64,000 nt of DNA from Cryptomeria japonica (lineage: Eukaryota > Streptophyta > Pinopsida > Cupressales > Cupressaceae). The translations under genes were made by a program, and so were the position numbers. The notes beneath the pieces are model-generated. The model made no database searches, was not told the origin of the DNA, and was given only the letters and a program-made list of their open reading frames with translations. Numbering within the stretch: position 1 is the first letter of the stretch; the number at the start of each line of letters is the position of its first letter. The DNA lies in contig NC_081405.1 of NCBI RefSeq assembly GCF_030272615.1, positions 477,115,508 through 477,179,507 on the forward strand, written 5' to 3'. Below, piece after piece: positions 24,011 to 36,100 of this stretch.

Positions 24011-25414
24011 TGATGAATAATGATGAATTAGTTAGTACCAAACCAGTACTAAGAGGGGGGGGGTGAATTAGTAGAGACAAAAAAAATTCCTTGAACCAGT
24101 TTGACTGCGAAGACTGCACTTGACTGGTAAATAGTAACACCAGTCTAAATCAGGGCACTACCCATAAAACACAATGAGAGTATGAAAGACATAAACCGGT
24201 AAACACTTAGATCTCTACACAATCTAATATCTCATTTCCACTTCACTTGTATGCATAAACAAGTAATATATCATTAGAAATATAATGATTATCAGTTCAA
24301 CATGCTTTACCAATTGACAGAAAATATTAAAGCATCACATATGACACACTGATTTTTCACGTGGAAACCCAACTAGGAAAAACCATGGTGGGTATGAATA
24401 CCCACAAGTTGTTCTTTGAACTCTTTTGAAGTTTGATCTGTTAGGAGCCTAGTCCAATTAAAGAATTTTACAATAGGTTTTGCTAGGAACCAATCCTACT
24501 AGGGATCACCCAGTTAAGGGATGGCTAAATACCGGGTTAAAGGTTACCTTGCAAGAGGATTTGAAGAAATCATTGAATTGAGTCACCCTATTAAAGGATT
24601 TACACAAAAGCCTATTAAAGCTACCCGGTTAAGGGATTTTCCAACTGCTGAAATGGTTAGAAGTCAATAGGTAATACACTGATATGATAACAACACTCAA
24701 TGCCAAGGTAGATCCACTTTAGCTCCTTTTCTTCTGCAATCACATTCTGTAGGTATCAATACACTTCTCTAATCTAGAAAGAATCAAGTATCTCTTCACT
24801 TGGATACACGCATAAAATTTGCCAACAACTTCAAAATGGAAAACATCATCAACCTTATAGGAAACAGATATGTCGGTAGCATAAACCATAAACCCTAAAC
24901 ATTTAGGTTTAACAACTCAATTGGTTCCATCCTAACCATTAATCATATTGCATTGAATATAATAGTCTTGAACAGATCTCAAGATGTTCTCCAACATTCA
25001 TTCTTTGTTGCTTTAGGAAGTTGATAACCCATCATGCGCTCTCCACCATTTATAGAGACTTTGCACATTCCTGAGGTAGATAGGATCAATCTCCATGCAA
25101 GATCCTCAAGGAAATCCTTCACATGCACAAGGCTGACATGGCAACACTATCTTATCTTCATTATAATGCTAACTCATCACAAGATGTCATCGATTGAGTC
25201 ACATAGGCTTGGAATGCATCAACCAGAAACCCAAAAGTTGAGACTACCAACTAGTAGTCATGCCAAGTGAAAACCCGATACAAAACTTCCCATATATTGG
25301 TTCTCACATATACCGGTTTTCTTACTTTAATATACCAGTTCATACTTCAGTATATTGACATCAATGACAACATACAATATCATCATGTCATCAATTTCTT
25401 TACATATGCAAACA
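24011..25414 (-). repeat. Copia A 3' LTR
   Basis: Starts TGATGAATAATGATG, has a G-run at 24052-24062 (the C-run of the sense strand), the shared box at 24355-24391, and ends TATGCAAACA next to the polypurine tract. Short AAGGGAT/CCGGTTAA-type repeats fill 24480-24660. Confidence 0.8.
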
Positions 25415-25500
25415 ATCTGCCCCTTTGGCATTGATGGAAATATTCAAAGATATCTCTCTGTGTCATATCTTCTCTGCTTCCCATCTTCTCCCCCTTTTAC
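25415..25500 (-). promoter_or_regulatory. Copia A polypurine tracts
   Basis: On the minus strand CCAAAGGGGCAGAT directly precedes the 3' LTR (25415-25428). A second AAAAGGGGGAGAAGA lies at 25484-25500. The first would prime plus-strand DNA synthesis. Confidence 0.65.
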
Positions 25501-25642
25501 AACAATGCCAAAGTGAAGGCACAAACAACTATGTTCCACTATGCTGCTCCCCCTAAGGAGTAGCATCCTTCTACACACCAATCCTAAAAAAGATTTATCA
25601 ATGCAATAGCTGACTGATGTGAAGCACACACCTTTACTTCAC

Positions 25643-28600
25643 CTATTGAAGGGGCTGCACCCTTAATTCACCTCTTAAATAGGTAAATGTAGCCTTCGGT
25701 AGAGGCTTGGTGAATATGTCTACTAATTGCTCCTTACTAGAAACATGTTCCAATACAACCTCTTTGTTCTGAACCTTCTCCCTCAAGAAATGACACTTGA
25801 GCTTGAAGTGCTTGGTTCTAGCATGTAAAACCGGATTCTTGGAAATATTAATTGCACTTGTGTTGTCACAAAATATACTTACCAATTTAGATACAGGAAC
25901 TTTGAATCCACTTAATACATCCTTCACCCAAATTGTCTGGGTACAGTTCATAAATGTTGCAACATATTCTGCTTTTGTTGTAGACTGAGAGATACAACTC
26001 TATTTCTTACTCATCCATGAGACCAGTCTACCACAAAGAAAGAATGCACCACCAGTTGTGCTCTTTCAGTCGTCCACATTACCATCCCAATCAACATTTG
26101 TAAAAACTTTCAGGTTGAAATCATTACTGTATGGATACCATAATCCATAGTCAATAATTCCCTTTAGCTATCTAAGAATCCGCTTGACTACTACTGCATG
26201 TGCAATGTCTAGTCTACTATGTATTACATAGTGCAACTTACCAATCATTGATCGGTATTCCTTCTCATTCACCAGCACTGAGTCATCCTCTTTTGATAAT
26301 TTACAATCGGCCACCATCAATGTACCAACCGGTTTGTTATCTTCCATGCCAAAGGTCTTCAACACCTCTTTGACATACTTGGACTAAGTGATAAAGGTAC
26401 CATCTTTCATTTATTGAATTTGTAGTCCAATGAAGAACTTAATCTCCCCTATAAGTGACATCTCAAATTCATTCTTCATCTCATCTTCAAAATCATGACT
26501 CATCTTGTCATCTCCACCAAAAATTATGTCATCACTAAATACCTCACAGATCAGAATTTGATCTCCTTCTGACTTTAGATAGATATTGCTATCTTCACTT
26601 GTTCTTTCAAATCCAATCTTTACAAGATGAGAGTGTAAGTGTTCATACCATGCTCTAGGTGTCTACTTCAATCCATACAGGGCTTTATGTATCCTACACA
26701 CCATGTCACTGTCTTCTGATAGGGCAAACCCATCTAGTTGCTCTATATGCACCTCCTCTTCAAGTATTCTATTCAGAAATACAGATTTTACATCCATTTG
26801 ATATACTTTGAATCCCTTGAAGGCTTCATATGCAAGAAGCATACGAACTCCTTCCAATCTAGCTACTCAAGAAAAGGTTTCTCCATAGTCTTCTCCTTCT
26901 TCTTGAGCATATCCCTTACACACCATTCTAGCTTTGTTTCTTACCACTGTGCCATCTTCATTCAGCTTATTTCTGAAAACCCATTTGGTGCCAATGACAT
27001 TTTTATGCTTAGGTCTAGGTACCAAAGACCATGTACCATTCTTTTATATCTGGTCAAGTTCCTCTTCCATTACCTTGATCCAGTCTTCATTATTATGTGC
27101 CTCTTTAAATGTTTTAGGCTCAAATTCAGAGATCATGCAAGAATTTTCTCTGACATTTCTTCTTGTAAGAATTCCTGCATCCTTGTCTCCTATGATCTGC
27201 TTTGGATCATGGTTCAACTTTACATACCTAGGAATGATCTTAGTTGTTTCCTCCTGCTTTTCTTCTTCATCCTCATCTTCATCAGCATTAGCATCTACCA
27301 CTGTAGGAGAACTGTTATTGGTACTAGGCTATTTTACAGCCGGTTCCCAAAAGGTTACAATCAGTTCATCTACCACTCTCTCACTGTTGGTTTCCTCATG
27401 TTTCTTAGAGGTTTCATCAACTCTGACATTAATACTTTCAACAATTCTTTGAGTCCTATTGTTGAAACATTTGAGAGCTTTTCTCTTGGTGGAATATCCT
27501 AAGAATATTCCCTCATCACAGTTTGCATCAAACTTTCTTTGATGTTCACTCCTCTTGATATAGCATTTGCTACCAAACATTCTAAAGTAGCTTACTACAG
27601 GAGTCTTACTAGTCCAATACTCATAAGGTGTTTTATCCTTACCTTTCTTGATGAGTACCCGATTCATAGTGTAGACTACAATGCTCATCGCTTCTCTCCA
27701 GAAGCTGTGAGAAACCTTCCCTTGAATCAACATCGTTCTGGCTACTTCAACTATAGTCTGGTTGTTCCTCTCTACTAGGCCATTCTATTGTGGAGTCCAA
27801 GGGGAAGACAATTGTCTCTTAATGTTGTTCTCTTTATAGTACTTGTTGAATTCATCGGAAGTGAATTCTCCTCCTTGATCAGTTCTTAGGCACTTAATCC
27901 TCTTACCACTTTCTTTTTCAACTAGTGCTCTGAAAGCTTTGAACTTTGCAAAAGCTTTAGATTTATCTTTCAAGAATGTGACCCACATCATTCTTGAGTA
28001 GTCATCAGTGAGAATCATAAAGTACATATCTCCCTACACACTCCTAGTTTTCATAGGACCACACAAATCAGTATGTACAAGATCAAGCAAGTTGTCTGCA
28101 GTGAAAGGTTTACCTTTGAAGGTTGAGGAAGACATTTTCCCCAGTTGACACTCTGCACAAAGGATTCTTTGATTTTTTCAGCATAGGCAATCCTCTAACT
28201 GCCTTGATCTTACTGGCCTTCACAATATTATCAAAGTTTACAAGGCAAAGTCTCCTATGTCATATCCAACTATCATCAAACTTAGCCATTAGACATGTAA
28301 TGATATTTGCATTCAACTGAAAAAAGTTACCTCTGGTCTACATATCAGTGGCCATCAGTTCACCACTCTTTCCTTTTATTTTGCACACTCCATCTTTGAA
28401 TTCCAGAGTGAGTCCATTGTCATTTAGTTGGGCAACACTCAAAAGGTTGTGCCTGAGACCTTCTACCCAATATACATTATCAACACTTCTTTTTCCATTT
28501 AGAGAGATGGACCCTCTGCCTTTTACCATACATGGTGCATCATTACCAAATCATACCACACCACCATCATACTCTTCCAGAGATAGAAACTTACTTTGGG

Positions 28601-29675
28601 CACCAGTCCTGTGGTGAGAACAACCACTGTCAATAATCCACTCATTGGAATTATCAAAGTAGGAGACAAGAGCCTTCTTGTCTGACACATCTTCCTTAAC
28701 TGCTACAAACACAATGTATTCACTTTCTTCATCTTCTGATTCCTCATCAGTGACACCTTCATCAACTGCTACAAATTTTTTTATCCTCTTTCCTCCTTTA
28801 AACTTCTTGAACTTCTCCGATTTGTCCTTATTATCACCATTAGGAGAGTTTACAACAATGTGTCCTATCCTATTGCAAGAAAAGCATTTCAAAGGGATCT
28901 TACCTCTGTATTTACCAGTTCCCTTAGGAAGTCTCTTGGCAATAAGAGATTCAAATTCCATTAGGATCTCCTCATCATCCATTTCTCTGCTTTGTCTTGG
29001 TTCACAACTGGTACTAGCTTCTTTTCCCTTTTGAGATGGTGTAGCAGATGCTCTAAAGGCTAATTCAGTCTTCTAAATACTGCCATCATAATTATTTAGC
29101 TCATATGTTGTCAACTTAGCAATGATGGAGTCTAGGGATACCTTTGTCTTGTCTATAGACCTCAACTCCTGAATAGCAGAGACCCTTATTGCATACACCA
29201 GTAATAAGGATCTCAAGACTTTTCTAACAACATTGGAATCTTCTATTTTACCTCCTACACTCTTGATGTCTCCAACAATAGTTTTGATTATTATTCCATA
29301 TTGTTGAATGGTCTCTCCTTCAACGATCCGCATGTCTTCAAACTTTCCCCTAAGGCTCTCTTCCTTAGCTTGTTTCACATGCTCATCACTGCCATAGATA
29401 TTCTCCAGAGAATCCCATACTTCTTTGGGATTATCTTTATCCTAGACATCAATAAACTCAATGTCAGATAGAATGTTGATTAGGGCTTCCATGGCTTGTC
29501 CATTCTCCCAAATCTCTCTTTTTTGATCATTAGTGAGAGTAGCGGTAGGAATAACATAAGCATTCTCAACATAGCTCCAATGTTGAGCACCCATGCTTCT
29601 AATGTAAATCTTCATTCTGTCCTTCCATATCTTGAAGTTATCTCTGTTGAACTTTGGACCTTCTCTCTTCATCAT
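25643..29675 (-). pseudogene. Copia A gag-pol polyprotein
   Basis: From MMKREGPKFNRDNFKIWKDR at 29675 through a UBN2-type Gag, a CCHC knuckle with its last Cys replaced by Ser (CFSCNRIGHIVVNS, about 28845-28886), the protease WIIDSGCSHHRTG (Asp near 28630), and the integrase (DDYSRMMWVTFLKDKS, LRTDQGGEFTSDEF with Asp intact). RT follows ([13 protein letters not shown], then SDDIIFGG instead of VDDIIFGG), and RNase H (IFCDNTSAINISKNPV, DIFTKPLPKATF) to 25643. Only one frameshift (28030-28330) breaks it. The stops I read are mostly TAG, several at expected Gln codons, plus a TGA at an expected Arg and a TAA. Confidence 0.9.
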
Positions 29676-29746
29676 TAGAGTAGGATCTTTTACTCAAGCG
29701 GTTAAGCTTACAACATAGAGGAGCTCAAAGGTGCTATGATACCAAT
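29676..29746 (-). other. Copia A leader and primer-binding site
   Basis: Minus strand TGGTATCATAGC at 29733-29744, two bases after the LTR, is the methionine tRNA primer site with one change (G to T). About 55 bases then lead to the gag ATG. Confidence 0.75.
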
Positions 29747-30165
29747 TGATGAATAATGATGAATCAGTTAGTACCAAATTGGTACTAAGAGGGGGGATGA
29801 ATCGGAACAGACAAAAACTTTCTCTGAACCAGTTTGACTGCAAAGACTGCACTTGACTGGTAAATAGTAACACCAGTCTAAATTAGGGCACTGCCAATAA
29901 AACATAGTGAGAGTATGAAAGACATAAACCGGTAAACACTTATATCTCTACACAATCTAATATCTCATTTCCACTTCACTCGTATGCATAAATAAGTAAT
30001 ATATCATCAAAAATATAAAGACTATCAGTTCAACATGCTTTACCACTTGACAAAAAATATTAAAGCATCACACATGACACACTGATTTTTCACATGGAAA
30101 CCTAACTGGGAAAAACCACAGTGGGGATGAATACCCACAAACTGTTCTTTGAGCTCTTTTGAAGT
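29747..30165 (-). repeat. Copia A 5' LTR, left piece
   Basis: Begins TGATGAATAATGATGAATCAG and parallels 24011-24425. It ends with GAAGT, the target duplication of X2. The rest of this LTR resumes at 37887. Confidence 0.85.
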
Positions 30166-31331
30166 TGTTGGCATTTTTGATGATTATGTTCTGATTGTCA
30201 TTGATGGACACACACTTGCTATAAGATCACTTTTTGTATGTATGAGTTATGCTCAATCAGTATTTGTTTCAAACCGGTATTATGTTGTAGTCTTTAGACT
30301 ATCCATGTTTTGCAGAAAGTGTTTACTGATCTCAAGTGGCATGAGGATCTCAAGCGGTTCAAGGATATCAAGCGGAAAGAAGCAAAGGAACTAAAAGCAG
30401 CAGTTATCTTTTTCCCAATCTTCATTTTTCTCAACCCGTAATCTGTTTAATAATTAAATAGGTATTACTCTGAGTTACCAACTGGTAGTTAGTAAAGTTG
30501 TATAAACCGGTAATACTCTGTGATGAGTTACAAACCGGTATATTTTTGTGATGAGTTACCATCCACCGATACTTTGACGGTGATTTTGTGCCATGTTACC
30601 AAATGTGTCTAGATACATTGAACCTAGGAACTTGTAATGTAATCCTATTGGACTGACATGAAATTAGATTCTTTTTAAGGACATCATGTCTAGGGTTTTT
30701 GGTGGTGAATTAGTTCTTGTATGTGCGATATTAATAGAGAAGATCAAGTCTTTGTGTTATAACAAAGTGTGGATTTACTGAAGACTGAAGTAATGCTGAA
30801 ATGCACTAGCAATGAGCTATCATGGATCTAACCAAGCAGACTATGCTATTTGCTAGATCATTCACTTTTTGATTACTCACATCTTTGACAAGTCAGAAAC
30901 CCTTAACCGGGTAGGCCCAAAAAAGCCTTTGTAAATCCTCTAACAAGGTGATTCACATTTGTGGATGTGAAATCCTCTCACAAGGTAGTCTTTAATCGGA
31001 CTTATCTCCTAATAGAGATTGAGATTCCTAACAGGATCTGTTCTAGTAAAGAACATTGTATGACCTTAACCGGTCTGGTTACTATTCTATAGATAGTTAC
31101 TTGTGAGTTTCATCTCACCATGGTTTTTCCCATTTGGGTTTCCTCATCAAAATCTCTTGTGTTATGGTGATTGTGCTTATATGGGTGAATGCCTTACTTG
31201 CTATTTGGTTTGCATTAGTGTTAACCAGTTTGTTAGTTAAACTGTTATACCGGTTCACTGCTAGACTATTAAAGTGTTTGAGTTCAGTAATTATTTGTAT
31301 ACTAATTCACCCCCCCTCTTAGTATTCATCA
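30166..31331 (+). repeat. X2 5' LTR
   Basis: 1,166 bp, TGTTGGCATTTTTGATGA to AGTATTCATCA. It carries repeats of TGATGAGTTACCAACCGGTA (30460-30590), a series of CTAACNRGGT mini-repeats (30890-31050), the shared box at 31114-31145 and a C-run at 31310-31316. Confidence 0.9.
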
Positions 31332-31333
31332 AT

Positions 31334-31346
31334 TGGTATCAGAGCC
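31334..31346 (+). other. X2 primer-binding site
   Basis: TGGTATCAGAGCC two bases after the LTR, an exact match to the plant initiator methionine tRNA primer site. Confidence 0.9.
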
Positions 31347-31381
31347 AACCTTTCTATAAGTCTAACCACTTGGAAAGAGAT

Positions 31382-32661
31382 ATGGGGGAATACACTGTGA
31401 GGGAACTTACTCATCAGCTCACTCAGACTAAGCAATCCTATGATGAACTTAAAGTCAAATATAAGGCCTCTCAAGAAAAAAGAAGAGAGCATGCAAAAAA
31501 ACTGATGGAGCTAACTGAAAATAGTTCTTCTGATGAAGCGGACATGGAAGCCCTAGTTCAAGAAGTTGAAAAACTGACTGAGTCCAATGCCAACCTAAGA
31601 AGGGAACTTGAAGGACTAACTATTAGAATGTGTGAAGAGCTTGAGAACTGGAGGAAAGCTGAAGATCTAGTAAAGGACAAAGATTGTGAGATCTCCAAGC
31701 TGAAGCAAGAGATCAGTGCACTTACCGCTCATCTCCAAGAGAGCAAAGTAGAAAAAGAGGAAATGCAAGGTGAATTAAACATGGCTATTTCTGAGAATGC
31801 AACCTTGAAGGAATCTAATGCTACTATTGCCAAAGAACTTACTGAGTCAAAGGAAATACTTGCGAAATTCAATAAGAGCACTGTCAAGCTAGAGCAGAAG
31901 CTTGAATCAGCTAAACCGGTAAAAAATACCAATGGAATTGGTTTCTCTAATTATGAGGAAGGTGAGACCTTTGGAACAAAAGATGGAGCATCAAAGAAAC
32001 AACGGACACCAAAGGATAAAGGTAAGCAAAAGTTCAAACCTGTTTGCTTTAATTGTCTCAAGGAAGGACACACTGCTAATGTATGTAGAAGTAAGGCTTA
32101 CAATAATTTTCCTTATTTTTGAAATGATAAGCCTAGACCCAATAGATTCAATGGTAATTGTTATGCATGCAACAAGTTTGGGAATAGAGAATTTGAATGC
32201 AGGTCTGTCATGCACAACACTAGAAGATATCCTCAAAGGGGTCAAGGATTTTTTTTGAACCCTCTGGAAACCGGAACCCAAACCGGTTTAATACCTATAA
32301 CCATCAATCAGGAAGCAGTGGCTATCAAGTGGCAACTAGATGGAGAGCAACCTATTTGATCTATCATGGTAGTGGTCACATCACTGCAACATGTAGAAGG
32401 AAGAATGGAAACATGAACAATGGGCCTTGGAGAGCACTTGGAATGATTTGCTATCATTGCAACAAACTAGATCATACAACAAGATTATGTAGAATGAGAA
32501 AGAACATATCAGATGATATACCGGTCACTCCAGAAGGAAAGATTGATGTTGAAACTATTCAAGTGGATATGAAGAAAACTTGGAAGAAGAAGCCAGAAGA
32601 AGTGTCTCAAGAAGAACCAGTTTCTGCACCTAGTGTGGAAGTCACTAAACCGGCAAACTAA
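31382..32661 (+). pseudogene. X2 Gag-like protein: coiled coil with zinc knuckles
   Basis: Starts at ATG 31382, 36 bases after the primer site. Residues about 1-195 are a long, highly charged coiled coil (LVQEVEKLTESNANLRRELE, KQEISALTAHLQESKVEKEE). A basic segment follows, then Cys/His knuckles: CFNCLKEGHTANVC intact, CYACNKFGNREFEC with His replaced by Asn, a third lacking its cysteines (YHGSGHITATC), and CYHCNKLDHTTRLC intact. One TGA (32120-32122) and a frameshift near 32300 break it. It lacks the UBN2 Gag core of Copia elements, so the coiled coil may replace it for multimerising. RNA binding through the knuckles is expected. Role as Gag is inferred. Confidence 0.75.
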
Positions 32662-33101
32662 GAATAAGAAAAGCTTAAGGGGAGCAAACGGTGAAATGTT
32701 TCAAACCCCCAATTTTCACTGGTAAAAGACCTTAACTGGTATGTGATACCTGTCAACTAGTAGAAGACCGGAAATGGTAAAAGGCAAATTAGGGTTTACG
32801 CCCTAATAGTGGAGCATTTATTGTGGTAGGTAAAGAACTTGTTTAAAAGGATTTTTCAAGTCATTTTTCACTTATCATTTCTTGAGCGAAGAAGTTTTTA
32901 AGTGTTGAGTGATGAAAAGCGATTTGGATTGCAATTTGAAGAATTTTCAAAACCTTTAAGAAGAATTAGAAGCTAATATCAATCGGTCAAGTGTAGAACA
33001 CAAAGCGGTATTTCAGCAATTGAAGGAGTGTGTGGTGAAGTGTAATTTGCAAGCCCTAAATTTTGATTTATGAAGGTATTTTTCAAATTTCTCTGTTTAT
33101 C
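32662..33101 (+). other. X2 spacer between Gag and ORFX
   Basis: About 440 bp with several stops in every plus frame. It contains ACTGGT/ACCGGT-like motifs. No gene is seen. Confidence 0.6.
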
Positions 33102-36100
33102 ATGGCTTCCACATCACACTCTAGCTCTAGTGCACCCATTGATTCAATAGACTTCATCCAACATAAAGCAAAATATAATTCCCTATCTCAAATACCCACT
33201 GGTGTTATAGTGGAGGAAGGTATTTCATACTATATTGATTGTAAAATTGAAGACCTAGGATCTCTGATGATCCATTCTCAGTTAAGCTTATTCTGCGGAA
33301 AGGACAAGAAGATCAAACTGGAATTCAATGTCTTGGAAAAGAAGAAGCTTCATAATGTGGTCTATTTCCTTGAAGAGTTTTTAGATGATCACATCCGCAT
33401 CATTCTGAGTAGAGTGCATGGTGATTAAATGTACTTAGAGCAGATGCATGACATCACACCGGAAGTGATTCATGTCGTCACCAACTTCTGTAACGTTGGT
33501 GAAGTGCTAGCCCTAAGGAAGATTAGCAAGATGAAAATGACCAAGCTCATCGGTTCTATGAGTGAGCAACAGGGAATGACCATCAATCCCATCAAGGACA
33601 ATCTGGTCAAATATGCCTGCATGGTAATAGGTTACTGGACATTTTATGCTAGCAGGATCAAATCTATCTCTGCTGCAGTGGTAAATGTTGCCTATAGGAT
33701 GATCATGGAAGAAGCATCATTTGATTTATGCACCTATATGCAAAGGCAACTTCTGGTGAACCTGAAGTCAATTAAACAAGACAATGCCTTGAGATTTAAG
33801 TTTGGACAACTATTGGTTGGGTTGTTCTTCTACTTCCAAGGTTACTTCCTAGGAGTCAGAGATATTCAGTGGTCTGGTGACCAACCGGTTACAAAAAAAA
33901 TCAAGGAAAGCCTTCAAGCGGTTGGAATCAGTTATCCAGAAGTTCTGAACAAATACTTTGATGAGTTCAGATGCAAAATGAGCCAAAGAGTGATAATATC
34001 AGGTGATTTTGTCAAGAAATATGAAGATGACATCTACTTCACCATCAAAGTTGATGAGTGCATAATGGAGGCGATTGAGCCTCGACAGGACGAAGTGGAA
34101 CCCATGGGATATGAGGTAATGTATGACATACTAGATGGGTATGCCTCTACCCTACTCACCTTGCCCCTTGATCCAAAGAAAAAGAGAAATAGCACCTATT
34201 TGGAAAGGGTTGCATTGGTTTAAGAACCTTCAGTAAAGAAGGGAAAGGCAGTGCCTTTAGTATTGGCACTGGTTACTGTAGCAAGTCCCAAAGTGTCCAA
34301 GCGGTCACCAACAAAGAAGAAACCAGAAGCTGTACCTGCCAAAGTCTTTGAGAGAAAACGGAAGACAAAAGACAACACACCAGACTCAAAGGACACTGTG
34401 TCTGAAAAACCACCTAAGAAGACTAGGCAAATGAGGAAAACAACAAAGAATGAACCGACAACATCTGCACTGGTAAATATTGATATTTTCTCCTACAAAC
34501 CTTTGACACATTGTCAAAGATCTATTAAGAATATTTAAAGAAAAGTGCTTGGTGATTTGAAAGAGTACTTTGATGATTTTAATGATGATGAAAAGGAAGA
34601 AGTTGAACAAGAAGTCATTAATTATTTATGTATTAATGACCGGTGGCCATTAGAAATTAAATCTGAGACACTTGATTCTTTATATAATTCTTTAGATAAC
34701 AAGTGGCACATTGACATAGAGAAGGAACAGGGAATAAGAGAGGAAGTATTTGCACAAAACTTTCCTGATGTACCTAAATCATAACTTTATGAAGTGGTGG
34801 AAAGATATAAGGGCCTCTTCATGAGAAGAAGGAGACTCCTATTACTAGAAGGAAAAGTCCTGAAAGTGGTAAAAGATACCCACTCCCTTGCTCAATCTGC
34901 TCTAAAGTTGCACCAAGTGGTAGAAACCAACAGGAAAGCTGAGCAAGAACCAGAAATCAATCAACTAGATGAGGCATATGATAGTGAAGGAGTATCAGTC
35001 ACTGATCAAATGGAACCCATTGGTGTTGATGCCTTGAACGATGAAGATGTTACTACGGGTACATCAATAGAAGCGGTAGGATAGGAAAAATAGGAAGAAG
35101 AAAGAAGAAACATGCAAAAGAAGAGAAGAAGCAACAGGAAAAGGAAAAGAGAAAACAAGAAGAAAAGAGGAAACAAGAAGAGGACAAGAGAAAAGAAGAG
35201 GAGAATAATAGACAAGAGGAAGAGAAGAAGAAGAAGGAAGCGGAAAAGAAAGAAGAAGCAAAATGGAAGGAAGAAGAAAAGAAGGAAGAGGAGAAGAAAA
35301 AGGAAGAGGAGAAGAGAAAGGAAGAGGAGAAGAAATAGGGAGAGGAGAAGAGAAGAGAAGAGGAGAAGAGGAAGCAGGAAGAGGAAAAGAAGAAGAAGGA
35401 TAAAGATGAGGAGAAGTGGAAAGAAGAGGAGAGGAAGAAAGAAGAGAAAAGGAAGGCAGAGGAAGAGGACAAAAAGAAGGCAGAAGAGGACAAGCTAAGG
35501 GCTAAAGAGAAGGAGGGAGCGGCATAGAGCACTCAAGTGGAGACCCCAAAGGCAACCGATAGTCAAGCCAAACTGGCTGACATTACCAGTCCCATTGACC
35601 TCTAATCTATAAATGAATTAGAGTTGTTGCGAAGCATTAAGCTTGCTCAAGAACGCCTAGAGGTTATAAGGAGGAAGAAGGAGCAAGACGTGATCCAAGC
35701 TATGGTGGACACTCTTTCCAGTTTGATACCTGGTACCAACCTCCCTAGTACCGATTCCTCTCTAGCTCAGTTGAAACTCTTATGCACAGTTGTGGAGGAC
35801 TAGGTACAAAGCCTGGAAGAGGTTTTTGAAGCGAATGTCAAAAAGGAGCATCAAAAGGCATTGAACACTGCGTTGGTGAAAAAGTTAAATGAGCTCCAGT
35901 CCAATCTATAGAGGGAACATAAGGACATCAAAGATGCAATGGATGAGGGGAAATTACTGCTCAATAAGATATGTCAACCCCATCTATTCTGTGATGATGT
36001 GCTTGCTCAAAAAGACAAACTACAAACTAATTTGCAGACATTCATAAGCACCTTCAAGATGCCATATGATTCTTTTACTGCTTAAGGGCAAACCATTCAC

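Noticed and set aside
26738-27502. A 254-codon plus-strand frame
   Set aside because: It lies opposite the Copia A gag-pol and reads as its antisense shadow; no domain match.
31334-31346. tRNA fragment or tRNA gene at TGGTATCAGAGCC sites
   Set aside because: Only 12-16 bases match and each lies just after an LTR: these are primer-binding sites.
35053-35532. Ser/Phe-rich minus-strand frame of 159 codons
   Set aside because: It is the complement of the GARGAR tract coding the Lys/Glu region of ORFX; low-complexity shadow.
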